This document shows positions 7,740 to 16,397 of a stretch of DNA of 64,000 bases, one piece after another (position 1 is the stretch's first letter; every line of letters begins with the position of its first letter). The DNA comes from UBA2365 sp964594045. Lineage in GTDB: Bacteria; Bacteroidota; Bacteroidia; Chitinophagales; Saprospiraceae. The notes below the pieces were generated by a model, which made no database searches, had not been told where the DNA came from, and worked only from the letters and a program-made list of their open reading frames with translations. The translations under genes and the position numbers were made by a program. The DNA lies in contig CAZQKR010000019.1 of NCBI GenBank assembly GCA_964594045.1, positions 23,261 through 87,260 on the forward strand. The letters are read 5' to 3'.

Positions 7740-9326
7740 TTACTGGATCAGGAATGTCAGTGAGTTCACCTCTCTTGCTGCCGGCCAACCAGGACATTTG
7801 CACCTGACGTTCTCAAAATAATACCTGTCACCAGGTGTTGCCTGATTAACAAGATTCTGAGCTTCAGTTTTATAACCTGCACCCGCATTAACAGCCGGTC
7901 TTGGGTCATCTCTTCTTGGAACCCTAACGATCCGGAATCCTTCAACCTGGCATTTAGCATCAAAGTCAAAACCTTCAAGTGTCGGTATCAAACCTCTCTG
8001 AGCTTTGAAAGCACCGGCATTGATCTGTCCACCCAAAGCGTCACCCAATTTTGCAACCGGGATTGGAATAGGCTTCACACGGAACGGAGATGAGTAATTC
8101 ACACCCGGAGCGCTGACCACTACATTGGCATATTCTCCTGGTCTGGTTGGAGATTTAACCGTAACGTTATATGATCCGTTAGCAGCTTTGGAGATAGATC
8201 CGCCACCTGAACCGCTCATGGTAACTTTCAGGTCGTTGCTGGAAATACCTGATGCAGCTACTTCAACAGGGTTGTCCACACCGATATAGAAAACGTTCAT
8301 TTTGGAAGCAGAAACGGTCACTGAACGCTCGCCAACTTCAAACTCGAACTCTCTCTTATAGGTCTCCGTTGTACCTGTTACCGGGTTGGTAACACTTACC
8401 GTTGCTGTATAAGGTTTCCTGCCCAGTGTATTGGCAGCTGCTTTCCAGACTGCAACGCCGTTATTGTCAACGGGTACTCTTTGTCCGTTGATGGAAATGG
8501 CAACACCTGTATTGGAAGCAGCTGAGGCAGAAGCGCTGAGGAATACTTCCGTTTCAAATGTTTCGCCCTTGATCACATAGGATCTTTTGGGAGAAGACAT
8601 AACGGTAAATCTGTCCAATACAACATCTTCTCCACCCACTTTACCCAACAGATAGTTCAATACTGCAGCTTCAGTGGATTTTGCATCATTTTTAAATTTG
8701 GCAAAAATCGGCAGCGTTGCGGTCAAAGGCATGTGACTGAAAGTAAAGTCAGCCCAGTCATGTCTTTTCATCCTGGATTTTTTCCAGGTTTCGTCATCGA
8801 TATTCAAACCGATGTCAAAAGTTGCCCTGTCCTTTTCATCGATGAGGCTGAGGAATTTTTCCCGGTATTCCAGAATTTTATCGTGGAGTTCCATACCTTT
8901 TTTCTGATTGATCAGGTAGTTGGTCACGATGTCAAAATTTCTTTCTCCCTTGAATTTCCTGGTTTTTTCTCCATCGATAAAAATGTAGTCACCATCGCTC
9001 AGTGTGCCGTCTTTGTCCCCGTTCTGGTCTATCAGATAAAGGGTAATTTCATCGATGTATTCTGAAAGTTCCTTTCCGTACTGATTGGCAGAGCCGACCC
9101 TTTCAGCGTACCTTGCATATTCAGGTTTAGCTTTTGCCCTGTCTTTAATTGCCTGAGGAAGGGTTGTATTTTGTTGATCCAATGCAGCACTTGACTTAGT
9201 GAGACCTTCGTAAACCATATCGAAAGCGTTGAATACCTCTGCTGACACGTTCAATGCGAGCAAAGCAGTCAACACGATATACATAACGTTGATCATCAAC
9301 TGCCGCGGTTCCTTTGGTATACTCAT
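7740..9326 (-). CDS. gldM: Gliding motor / type IX secretion protein GldM (PorM)
   Basis: GldM is the long periplasmic shaft of the type IX motor. A single N-terminal membrane helix (about residues 10-30) enters the GldL cage and four periplasmic domains reach the GldK/GldN ring. The 528-residue length is normal. The N terminus MSIPKEPRQLMINVMYIVL places an Arg at position 8, equivalent to the conserved Arg near the membrane that pairs with the GldL glutamate. The C-terminal domains run from about MNVFYIG at residue 343 to the end. The same C-terminal region recurs in the M56 peptidase at 320-1993. Confidence 0.97.
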   Translation of the reverse strand: MSIPKEPRQLMINVMYIVLTALLALNVSAEVFNAFDMVYEGLTKSSAALDQQNTTLPQAIKDRAKAKPEYARYAERVGSANQYGKELSEYIDEITLYLIDQNGDKDGTLSDGDYIFIDGEKTRKFKGERNFDIVTNYLINQKKGMELHDKILEYREKFLSLIDEKDRATFDIGLNIDDETWKKSRMKRHDWADFTFSHMPLTATLPIFAKFKNDAKSTEAAVLNYLLGKVGGEDVVLDRFTVMSSPKRSYVIKGETFETEVFLSASASAASNTGVAISINGQRVPVDNNGVAVWKAAANTLGRKPYTATVSVTNPVTGTTETYKREFEFEVGERSVTVSASKMNVFYIGVDNPVEVAASGISSNDLKVTMSGSGGGSISKAANGSYNVTVKSPTRPGEYANVVVSAPGVNYSSPFRVKPIPIPVAKLGDALGGQINAGAFKAQRGLIPTLEGFDFDAKCQVEGFRIVRVPRRDDPRPAVNAGAGYKTEAQNLVNQATPGDRYYFENVRCKCPGWPAAREVNSLTFLIQ

Positions 9327-9383
9327 AATGTTATTGTTTTAATGTGATTAAAAATTATTCACAATCCCAAAAGATCGCGGTGA

Positions 9384-9968
9384 TTATCCTCTGTATGCTG
9401 AAAGAACATTACCATAAACAGCATTCAATGAAGTCAGGTTCTTGTTCAAAGCTGCCATGTGTTCTTTATACATTTTGGTGTCTTCTACAGTTTCATTAAG
9501 GGTTGCCATTGCATCATTCATTCTGGTGTAGAAGTTATGCATGGATTTGAGCTGATCGCCGGTTTCTGAAAAGTCAACTTCCTGAAGGGCCTTCAGAGAA
9601 CCAAGGCTTTTTGACATAGCCTGTAATTCTTCCAGCATGCTGCTCAGGTTGTTTTCAACTACATTGGCATCCAGGCTTCTTGGTCCTGCAGTGGGTTTGC
9701 CAAGGTCACCTGCTGTTAAAGGCGCAATGTTTGAACCTACGTTGTCCAATCCCGGATACAGTTTTTCCCAGAAATAATCTTTGTCCGGTCCGATGACGCC
9801 AAGGAAGAAGAAGAGGAATGCTTCAGTTGCCAATCCTGCTGTAATGGCAATACCTCCCCATGAATAGTTGTTCAATTTTCCAAGAGCACCGATCATAACT
9901 ACAGATGCACCTAAACCGATCAATAAATTTTTTAAGTATTTAAAACTTTTTGTGTGTACGAAACTCAT
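9384..9968 (-). CDS. gldL: Gliding motor / type IX secretion protein GldL (PorL)
   Basis: GldL forms the pentameric inner-membrane part of the type IX proton-driven motor. The 194-residue product has two membrane helices (about 14-30 and 37-58) in a hairpin and a long cytoplasmic tail with heptad-like helices (LSSMLEELQAMSKSLGSL). A Glu at position 49 in ATEAFLFFF within the second helix matches the essential proton-carrying glutamate described in the family. It is 57 bases upstream of gldM and 66 bases after gldK. The call is firm from sequence and order. Confidence 0.96.
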   Translation of the reverse strand: MSFVHTKSFKYLKNLLIGLGASVVMIGALGKLNNYSWGGIAITAGLATEAFLFFFLGVIGPDKDYFWEKLYPGLDNVGSNIAPLTAGDLGKPTAGPRSLDANVVENNLSSMLEELQAMSKSLGSLKALQEVDFSETGDQLKSMHNFYTRMNDAMATLNETVEDTKMYKEHMAALNKNLTSLNAVYGNVLSAYRG

Positions 9969-10034
9969 TTGATTAAAATTTTAAAGTTAATATTTAAGTT
10001 AATTCATTGTGTACCAATTCAATGGGCAAAGAGG

Positions 10035-11273
10035 TTAAAAGTCATTGATAGAACGTCCGAGATAGGTCAAAGCACAACGGTATCCGATGTAGGATTTGGT
10101 GCTGTCCTGGAACTCATAGGTCCTTGTTCCGTTCTGGAGATAATATGCAATATCTTTCCATGAACCTCCCCTGACAACTTTGCGTTTCAGCGCTTCAGGA
10201 TCAGTTTTGGTTGCGTTGTAGGTAATATTGGGATTCAGGTCATGGACAGACTGGTACGAATAATCATAATATGCTGATTCAGTCCATTCTGCAACGTTTC
10301 CGGCCATGTTGTACAAACCGTAATCATTGGCAAAATAAGCATCTGCCACCACCGTCATGATACCTCCGTCTTCACCATAATTACCTCTCATGGGTTTAAA
10401 GTTGGCCAGCGGGCAACCTTTCGCATTCCTTACATAGTAACTTCCCCACGGGTAAGCTGCCAGTTCGTGTCCGCCTCTTGCTGCGTATTCCCATTCGCTT
10501 TCAAACGGAAGTCTGAATTCCTCGGTGTTGACACCGTTACCTTCAAAGGTATTCCACAACTTGGTCCTCCAGTGGTTGAAGGCCTTTGTCATTTTCCAGT
10601 CAACACCCACAACAGGATAGTCATCAAATGCAGGATGCCAGAAATAATTCCTTGCAAATGGTTCATTGTATGAATATGCAAAATCCCTGACCCAGCTGAG
10701 TGTATCCGGATAGATGGCAACTTCTTCCTTGTTGATCACGGAAGTTCTCGCCTTTTCTGCCCTTGAAGCAGCTTTGTTCCAGTCGATCCACTGATATCTG
10801 TAGATCAGCAATTCATTATTGAATTCACGTTTGCCGTCAAAAGCCATGTCACCCTGGTAGAACATGTCATCCAGCATATCATCGCTCCAGTCAATCGGTT
10901 GGGTTTTATCGAGGTATTCATTTCCTTTTTCATCAACCTCTCTCCACATATCCAGTTTTACCCGTGCAACGGAGTCACGGACGAATTCTACAAATTGCCT
11001 GTATTCGTTGTTGGTAATCTCGGTATCATCCATGAAGAATCCAACTACTGAAACCGATTTGGGTTTTTGGATATGAGATGAAAAGATATCCTGATCATTC
11101 TGCCCAACGTGCAAATGACCTGATGGGATATACACCATTCCGTAAGGGTTGATTCCTTTCCAGGCAGGACGGTCCTGTACACCAATCAACTGCCCTGATT
11201 CTCTCCTACCACAGGACGTGATAAGCAAGGTGACTAATACTAGTCCCATAAATAAATTCGCTGTTCTTTTCAT
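10035..11273 (-). CDS. gldK: Gliding motility lipoprotein GldK (PorK)
   Basis: GldK is an outer-membrane lipoprotein that forms the periplasmic ring with GldN. The product of 412 residues starts with a signal peptide and lipobox ITSC, Cys near 21. The body is a formylglycine-generating-enzyme-like (sulfatase-modifying factor) fold, seen in MVYIPSGHLHVGQ, DDTEITNNEYRQFV, the EFRLPFESEWEYAARGG motif and the C-terminal VVRGGSWKD; catalysis is not expected in GldK. The ATG at 11273 is preferred over a TTG two codons upstream. It follows porP in the same orientation with 176 bases between them and no clear promoter or terminator in the gap. Confidence 0.95.
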   Translation of the reverse strand: MKRTANLFMGLVLVTLLITSCGRRESGQLIGVQDRPAWKGINPYGMVYIPSGHLHVGQNDQDIFSSHIQKPKSVSVVGFFMDDTEITNNEYRQFVEFVRDSVARVKLDMWREVDEKGNEYLDKTQPIDWSDDMLDDMFYQGDMAFDGKREFNNELLIYRYQWIDWNKAASRAEKARTSVINKEEVAIYPDTLSWVRDFAYSYNEPFARNYFWHPAFDDYPVVGVDWKMTKAFNHWRTKLWNTFEGNGVNTEEFRLPFESEWEYAARGGHELAAYPWGSYYVRNAKGCPLANFKPMRGNYGEDGGIMTVVADAYFANDYGLYNMAGNVAEWTESAYYDYSYQSVHDLNPNITYNATKTDPEALKRKVVRGGSWKDIAYYLQNGTRTYEFQDSTKSYIGYRCALTYLGRSINDF

Positions 11274-11449
11274 AGTCAATCTGTTAATAATCTTCGTCTA
11301 CGCACTTAAAAGGCCGTAAATATATCATATTCACGGATAAAGTAAAAAAATAGTGAAATTTTTCTTAAATTTAGTTAATCTCCTACGACAATATATACAA
11401 CGTAAAACAGCGTAAGCTATTATACGGATACATTCACATTTTGCAGATC

Positions 11450-12463
11450 CTATTCATAAAACCTGGGGCTGTGTATGATAGGCTCCTTTTTCTTTGCCCC
11501 GAAAAAACTGTCAATTCTCCATCTGACAATAATTTCATGCGATCCGCTCTCCCATTGATTCAGACTGGAAAATCCCAGTTCATAATTGTATGCCATGCTG
11601 ATCGAGTTGCCCAGGTAAGCACCTGCACTGATACTCAATACATCCGGAATCAGTCTGCTGAAGCCTTTTAAACTAAAGGCCGTAAAAAACTGATCCCTCC
11701 ATTCAGCCAGCATCCCTGCATCATTTTGCCACTGTACCAGATCTGATTTCAACGACCAGAATGCTTCCATTCTGAAGTCAGGAACCAAAGGTAAGTAATA
11801 TTTTCCATGGAAGGTAATCATCGGTTGATTTTTCCACGAAAATTTATCAATCCGTTTACTCACCACCGGATAATAATCAAATACCGTTCCTATTTCAAAT
11901 TTATTCGAAAAAAATTCCAGGCCAATGCCCAAAACGGGGAAAAAATCATTTGCCAAACCTTCAAAAAGATGGTCATCTCTGTGATCCATCTGGTCGGTCC
12001 CGTAAATACCGGTGGCACTTAACAATCCGGATCCATCGATCGTTTTATTTTGTAACCCGCCCCGTATACCGGCTGACAGGGCGCCAAAAACTGTTTCAAA
12101 ATAATAATTTCCTGAAGCGGTGACAGCAATATCCCGAATGGCTCCGATGCTTTCGCTCCCGATCTTCAAACCGAAACCACTGTCGTAATCGTGCATCGGT
12201 ACGTGGACACCTATCCTGGCAAAACCGGGACTTCCTTCCAGTCCGGCCCATTGTTGCCGGTATCTTGCCGTCAATGCGATCTTTCCGTCCGTTCCGATGT
12301 AGGCAGGGTTCAAATCATAGGGATCGAGATAAAAAAAAGTGTTCTGGAACTGCTGCTGGCAGTAAATATTCCAGGACCATCCTATGGTGCATAAAATGAT
12401 GACTGAAATCCGGAGAAAGTATTGCCCCGAACCACCACCATCATTATTTTGAAAAAACTTCAT
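11450..12463 (-). CDS. porP: PorP/SprF family type IX outer-membrane protein
   Basis: PorP/SprF proteins are outer-membrane beta barrels tied to type IX secretion, often anchoring cell-surface substrates. The 337-residue product has an N-terminal signal segment and the typical start of the mature part (QQQFQNTFFYLDPYDLNPAY followed by GTDGKIALTARYRQQW), then alternating strands to a C-terminal barrel closing. I chose the ATG at 12463 because AGGGAG lies just before it and the signal peptide then starts close to the N terminus. It heads the porP-gldKLMN order also known from Porphyromonas. A two-part promoter lies 112-144 bases upstream. Confidence 0.9.
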   Translation of the reverse strand: MKFFQNNDGGGSGQYFLRISVIILCTIGWSWNIYCQQQFQNTFFYLDPYDLNPAYIGTDGKIALTARYRQQWAGLEGSPGFARIGVHVPMHDYDSGFGLKIGSESIGAIRDIAVTASGNYYFETVFGALSAGIRGGLQNKTIDGSGLLSATGIYGTDQMDHRDDHLFEGLANDFFPVLGIGLEFFSNKFEIGTVFDYYPVVSKRIDKFSWKNQPMITFHGKYYLPLVPDFRMEAFWSLKSDLVQWQNDAGMLAEWRDQFFTAFSLKGFSRLIPDVLSISAGAYLGNSISMAYNYELGFSSLNQWESGSHEIIVRWRIDSFFGAKKKEPIIHSPRFYE

Positions 12464-12574
12464 GCTCCCTATTGATTTATCCTGCAAAAACCGGAATTGG
12501 TATAAAAAACGTATCCGTTGATCCCGATTCATCCATTTTTTTGAACTTTTTTGTTAAAATCCGGATTTATAACT

Positions 12575-12607
12575 CAAATTTAATCAAAATTCCGAGAGTC
12601 TGACAAA
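12575..12607 (-). promoter_or_regulatory. Promoter of porP-gldKLMN
   Basis: On the minus strand TTTG (12607-12604) and TAAATTTG (12582-12575) are separated by 21 bases, matching the Bacteroidota TTTG-N19-21-TAnnTTTG promoter. It faces away from the lemA promoter at 12673. No comparable site precedes gldK, so the five genes may share this start. Confidence 0.55.
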
Positions 12608-12672
12608 ACCTGCGGATCAATTGATCGAAGTATGATAAACAGTATTGATCGCTTAAAAACCAATATTTGTTC

Positions 12673-12680
12673 TATTTTTG
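12673..12680 (+). promoter_or_regulatory. Probable -7 box of lemA
   Basis: TATTTTTG fits TAnnTTTG, 72 bases before the lemA start. No convincing -33 element sits at the right distance, so this is a weak call. Confidence 0.3.
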
Positions 12681-12752
12681 TTGCGATTTACTGTAATGCT
12701 TTGATTTAAAAAAACGAAACAATTTTTTGAACACTAAAATATTTAATGGAAT

Positions 12753-13337
12753 ATGAAAAATACCACTGCAATTGTACTGATCATCGTTGGATTGCTGATC
12801 TTTTTCCAGGGATGCAGTTCCTATAACGGATTTGTCGATAAGGAAGAAAATGTCACTAATGCCTGGGCAAAAGTGGAAAGTTCCTATCAGAGGAGAGCTG
12901 ATCTGATACCTAACCTGGTCAACACTGTGAAAGGTTATGCAGCTCATGAAAAAGAAACGCTTGAAGCTGTTGTCAATGCCAGGGCAAAAGCTACCCAGAC
13001 GACCATCAATGCAGATAACATGACTGCCGAGAACATGGCACAGTTTCAGGAAGCACAGCAAGGATTGAGCAGTGCCCTTTCCAGGCTGCTGGTCACGGTT
13101 GAACAGTATCCTGAGTTGAAAGCGAATCAGAACTTTCTTGAATTACAGGCCCAGCTGGAGGGAACTGAAAACAGGATCAAGGTAGCCCGCGATGAATTCA
13201 ACAATTCAGCCACTATATATAATAAAGCTGTGAAAAGGTTCCCGGGTGTACTTTTTGCCAAAATATTCGGTTTTTCTCCAAAGCAGACCTTTGAGGCAGC
13301 TGAAGGAGCAGAAAAAGCACCGGAAGTAAAATTCTAA
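12753..13337 (+). CDS. LemA family protein
   Basis: A membrane-anchored coiled-helix protein of the LemA family, 194 residues. The N-terminal hydrophobic segment (residues 5-20) ends with GCSS, which may act as a lipobox or simply a membrane anchor. The family signature follows: NAWAKVESSYQRRADLIPNLV and later RIKVARDEFNNSATIYNKAVKRFP in part. The biochemical role is unknown in the family; it is very often encoded with TPM-domain proteins, as here. The TPM gene starts three bases after its stop, so the three genes form an operon. Confidence 0.93.
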   Translation: MKNTTAIVLIIVGLLIFFQGCSSYNGFVDKEENVTNAWAKVESSYQRRADLIPNLVNTVKGYAAHEKETLEAVVNARAKATQTTINADNMTAENMAQFQEAQQGLSSALSRLLVTVEQYPELKANQNFLELQAQLEGTENRIKVARDEFNNSATIYNKAVKRFPGVLFAKIFGFSPKQTFEAAEGAEKAPEVKF

Positions 13338-13340
13338 TTT

Positions 13341-13778
13341 ATGTTTTACCCCGAAAAATTCATTGAACCAGAAGATGAAAGGCGCTTGATTCAAAGCATC
13401 CGTTCAGCTGAAAAAAATACTTCGGGTGAGATCTGCGTGCATTTCCAGAAAAAGATCAAAGTACCTGTTATGGATGCTGCACTTAAAGCTTTCAAAACCC
13501 TCAAAATGGACCAGACTGCCATGAAAAACGGGGTGCTGATCTTTATTGTGCCTTCGATAAAGCAATTTGCCATTTTGGGTGATCAGGGGATCAATGATGT
13601 TGTTCCCGAGAATTTCTGGGATGACATCGTCGAAGACCTGAAAGGATACTTCAGATCCGGCAATATGGTCGAAGGGTTGTGCAACAATATTGAAAAAATC
13701 GGGATTAAGCTCAGAGAGCATTTTCCCTATCAGAATGATGACGTAAATGAACTGCCGGATGAGATCAGCTATAATTAA
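13341..13778 (+). CDS. TPM-domain protein without signal peptide
   Basis: A 145-residue protein built of one TPM (TLP18.3/Psb32/MOLO-1) domain, seen in the start EDERRLIQSIRSAEKNTSGE, the strand GVLIFIVPSIKQFAILGDQGI and the late GNMVEGLCNNIEKIG. It has neither signal peptide nor membrane segment, so it should be cytosolic, unlike the next gene product. Spacing of three bases to lemA and a 20- to 32-base overlap with the following gene show one operon. The TPM fold has been linked to phosphatase or protein repair roles in other organisms; no activity can be assigned here. Confidence 0.88.
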   Translation: MFYPEKFIEPEDERRLIQSIRSAEKNTSGEICVHFQKKIKVPVMDAALKAFKTLKMDQTAMKNGVLIFIVPSIKQFAILGDQGINDVVPENFWDDIVEDLKGYFRSGNMVEGLCNNIEKIGIKLREHFPYQNDDVNELPDEISYN

Positions 13779-14577
13779 GTATTTTCTGCCCGGGCTTTTG
13801 TGCTTTGGGGTATTGTTCGTCCAGGCAAAGGAATTGCCGCAACCAACCGGGAAACTGGTGAGCGATTTCATCGGGTTGCTTACGCCCGACGAGGCTCAGC
13901 TGCTTGAGAATAAGCTGGTTGCATACAACGACTCTACTTCAACCCAGATCGCAATCGTGATCGAATCAGGGACAGATGGAGAAGATATTTTTGACTATTC
14001 CTTCCGGCTTGCCAGCCAATGGGGTATCGGTCAGTCGGACAGGGACAACGGAGTGCTGATCTATGTGGCATTCGAAGACAGACAGGTATATATTCAGACA
14101 GGCAGCGGATCGGAAGGATTCCTTCCTGACGCACTGGCAAAACGGATCATAGAGAATATTATCGTTCCGAATTTCAGACAGCAGTTGTACTACAATGCGC
14201 TCGACGAGGCCAGCTCGGCCATCATGTCCCTTGGCAGCGGAGAATTTTCAGGGTTGGGCATCAGTCAGAAAACCACTCCGGGGTCGGTCCTGATCATGGC
14301 ATTTATCATTTTTTTCATCATCGTACTGATCATCGTGATCGGCATCATCAGGTGCGTTAAACGGGGTGACTGCGTGGAGCAGACAGGCGGAGGATATACG
14401 GACAGAGGCAAATACCGGACAACGCGCAGATCTTCCTGGGGAGGCGGATTCGGTGGCTTTGGCGGATTCGGTGGCGGCGGATTCGGTGGCGGAGGCGGAT
14501 TCGGTGGCGGCGGTGGCGGATTCGGAGGATTCGGCGGTGGCGGGTTCAGCGGTGGCGGTGCCGGCGGAGGATGGTGA
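13759..14577 (+). CDS. Exported TPM-domain membrane protein with Gly-rich tail
   Basis: Signal peptide (residues 3-22), a TPM domain (from PTGKLVSDFIGLLTPDEAQ; includes DRDNGVLIYVAFEDRQVYIQ and SGSEGFLPDALAKRIIENI), one membrane helix near residues 175-200, then a short basic, Cys-containing segment and a tail made almost only of Gly with Phe and a few Ser. The tail is encoded by repeats of GGCGGATTC-like units (about 14437-14572). This is the YgcG-type architecture that accompanies LemA. The ATG at 13759 is preferred; an ATG four codons upstream is also possible. Both overlap the end of the preceding gene. Confidence 0.9.
   Translation: MRSAIIKYFLPGLLCFGVLFVQAKELPQPTGKLVSDFIGLLTPDEAQLLENKLVAYNDSTSTQIAIVIESGTDGEDIFDYSFRLASQWGIGQSDRDNGVLIYVAFEDRQVYIQTGSGSEGFLPDALAKRIIENIIVPNFRQQLYYNALDEASSAIMSLGSGEFSGLGISQKTTPGSVLIMAFIIFFIIVLIIVIGIIRCVKRGDCVEQTGGGYTDRGKYRTTRRSSWGGGFGGFGGFGGGGFGGGGGFGGGGGGFGGFGGGGFSGGGAGGGW
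14437..14572 (+). repeat. Gly-Phe coding microrepeat
   Basis: Short imperfect tandem units of the form GGCGGATTCGGTGGC encode the Gly-rich tail of the TPM protein. The unit length varies in multiples of three, so the reading frame is kept. Slippage here would change tail length only. Confidence 0.8.
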
Positions 14578-14754
14578 TGACACGGGACGATTTTCAGGTT
14601 TAAACCAGCGATCACGGTCAGCGTTTCTGAACATTGTCCGGACGACAGGTTTCTGTATTAAAAACCTTCCGGTCTGGCAATATATCGTATTGTAAATAGT
14701 TCTTTTGATATGGGAAATCCATCTGCATCTTTATTCTTTATACTTACTATTTAT

Positions 14755-14762
14755 TAGCTTTG
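14755..14762 (+). promoter_or_regulatory. Probable -7 box before the coiled-coil gene
   Basis: TAGCTTTG fits TAnnTTTG, 16 bases ahead of the ATG at 14778, which would leave a very short leader. No clear -33 element was found. Confidence 0.3.
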
Positions 14763-14777
14763 CAAAAAAATAGATCC

Positions 14778-15134
14778 ATGGCAACAAAATACAAAATGAC
14801 AGGCTGCGCAAAATTTTTCTTTTTCTTCATCATCGCTGCGCCTTTGGCATATTTCGGTGCCTCATATTACAACGGACAGGATCCTGTTCAGCAAATAAAG
14901 GATTTTTTCCATATTGGCACATCAGGACAAAAAGAAAATGTTGAAGTCACTCAGGATGAACAGTCTGAAACCACTCAGAAAGATGGATCCGGCTCTGTGG
15001 AATTGCAAGACCTCCAAATCAAAACCCTGGAAACCAAACTGGAAAACTGCAGGGAAGAAAGTGAAAAACAGGAAATCCTCATCGAATCCCTGAACAAGGA
15101 GATCACCCGGCTGAAACAAAAAGCAGGGGAATAG
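14778..15134 (+). CDS. Small membrane-anchored coiled-coil protein
   Basis: A protein of 118 residues from the ATG at 14778. One membrane helix (about residues 10-30, rich in Phe) is followed by a polar linker full of Gln, Glu and Ser and a C-terminal coiled coil (heptads across LETKLENCREESEKQEILIE and onward). It probably faces the periplasm. I do not recognise a family. It lies 23 bases upstream of the cvfB-like gene in the same direction, suggesting co-transcription. Confidence 0.75.
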   Translation: MATKYKMTGCAKFFFFFIIAAPLAYFGASYYNGQDPVQQIKDFFHIGTSGQKENVEVTQDEQSETTQKDGSGSVELQDLQIKTLETKLENCREESEKQEILIESLNKEITRLKQKAGE

Positions 15135-15157
15135 TCAACTGACTGAAATAACTGATC

Positions 15158-16006
15158 ATGATAGAAATCGGCCGGACTAACCGCCTAAAAATAGTTAAAA
15201 CTGTACCTTTCGGAGCATATCTGGATGGTAAAGAACTGGGAGAGATCCTGTTGCCTTTAAAATATGTTCCCGATGAGGCCGACACGGGTACTGAACTGGA
15301 TGTTTTCCTCTATCTCGATTCTGAGGAACGGCTGATCGCCACAACTTTGCGCCCAAAAGCTCAGGTGGGTGAATTTGCAATGATGAAAGTGGTTTCAAAC
15401 AGCAAATTCGGTTCATTCCTTCAATGGAATATCGAAAAAGACCTGTTTGTTCCGTTCAAGGAGCAGAAAAATCCATTGATCATTGGAAAATCCTATATAT
15501 TTTACATCTATTTCGATGAAGAAAGCGGAAGGATCGCAGCATCACAAAAACTATTCAAATTTTTTGCCCCTGATCCCGAAGGCCTGAATGAAGGTGACGA
15601 AGTGAACATCCTGGTTTACGAGCATACACCTATGGGATGGAAAGCCATCATCAACCATAAACATTCCGGAATGCTCTATAGCAATGAAATTTTCAATACC
15701 GGGATCAGTATTGGTTTTGAATCAGTGGCTTTCATCAAAAAAATCAGGGAAGACGGCAAAATCGACCTCAGTCTGCACAGATCCGGATTTGGTAACGTCC
15801 AGGATTTCAGCGATGTGCTGATGCAGAAATTGGAAGAAAATGAAGGATTTCTGTCATTTAATGACAACAGCTCACCCGAACTGATCTATGCAGCTTTCGG
15901 CGTAAGTAAAAAAGTGTTTAAAAAAGCTGTGGGTTCCCTCTATAAAAACCGAAAAATAAGACTGGTCAACGGCGGAATTGAACGAATTGATCAGGCTGAA
16001 GGCTGA
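15158..16006 (+). CDS. CvfB-like S1-domain RNA-binding protein
   Basis: A 282-residue protein of the CvfB/YitL family: three consecutive S1-like domains followed by a winged helix at the C terminus. The first domain opens with IGRTNRLKIVKTVPFGAYL and contains EILLPLKYVP; the third has the SNEIFNTGISIGFESVAFI segment; the winged helix holds ELIYAAFGVSKKVFKKAVGSLYKNRKI. CvfB proteins bind RNA and influence virulence or expression in Firmicutes; the role in Bacteroidota is not established. A normal ATG and full family length are present. Confidence 0.92.
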   Translation: MIEIGRTNRLKIVKTVPFGAYLDGKELGEILLPLKYVPDEADTGTELDVFLYLDSEERLIATTLRPKAQVGEFAMMKVVSNSKFGSFLQWNIEKDLFVPFKEQKNPLIIGKSYIFYIYFDEESGRIAASQKLFKFFAPDPEGLNEGDEVNILVYEHTPMGWKAIINHKHSGMLYSNEIFNTGISIGFESVAFIKKIREDGKIDLSLHRSGFGNVQDFSDVLMQKLEENEGFLSFNDNSSPELIYAAFGVSKKVFKKAVGSLYKNRKIRLVNGGIERIDQAEG

Positions 16007-16050
16007 AAAGCTTTCAATTGATCAATTATTCAAATCTTTTCAAAAAAATT

Positions 16051-16083
16051 TTTGGAATTGTCACAATAAAGTATTTACCTTTG
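16051..16083 (+). promoter_or_regulatory. Promoter of rpsU
   Basis: TTTG at 16051-16054 and TACCTTTG at 16076-16083 are separated by 21 bases, a good match to the Bacteroidota housekeeping promoter. The start codon is 34 bases further on. Confidence 0.65.
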
Positions 16084-16117
16084 CGAACTATTTTAAAAAA
16101 TAAAAATATCTGATTAT

Positions 16118-16315
16118 ATGCTTATTATCAATGTAAAGGATGATGAAACAATCGACAGAGCGTTGAAAAGATACAAAAGAAAGTTTCAAGCCACGAAAGT
16201 CATCAAGGAATTGAGGAGAAGAAAACAATTTACCAAGCCTTCTGTGGTCAGGAGGGATCAGGTGCTGAGTGCTGCATACAGGGATAAAAAATATGGTGCA
16301 GCAACCGCTGAGTAG
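16118..16315 (+). CDS. rpsU: 30S ribosomal protein bS21
   Basis: bS21 sits near the platform of the small ribosomal subunit and takes part in mRNA binding at initiation. The 65-residue product has the typical basic make-up and the motif ETIDRALKRYKRKFQATKVI followed by a run of Arg and Lys. In Bacteroidota bS21 is among the proteins that hide the anti-Shine-Dalgarno sequence, in line with the scarcity of strong ribosome binding sites in this window. It is a single-gene unit, with its own promoter and terminator. Confidence 0.97.
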   Translation: MLIINVKDDETIDRALKRYKRKFQATKVIKELRRRKQFTKPSVVRRDQVLSAAYRDKKYGAATAE

Positions 16316-16343
16316 TTGATCAACTTCATCAGAACTTATTGAT

Positions 16344-16379
16344 AAAGCTGCCCGGATAATTCCAGGTAGCTTTTTTTTT
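16344..16379 (+). terminator. Terminator of rpsU
   Basis: AAAGCTGCC pairs with GGTAGCTTT (one G-U pair) around a loop of about 12 bases and runs into nine T. It ends 19 bases before the icd start. Confidence 0.85.
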
Positions 16380-16397
16380 CATTTTAAACCTCGTAAC

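Noticed and set aside
14265..14615. Antisense open frame coding a proline-rich protein
   Set aside because: It mirrors the Gly-rich coding repeat of the TPM protein on the other strand; long open frames opposite GC-rich repeats are expected by chance.
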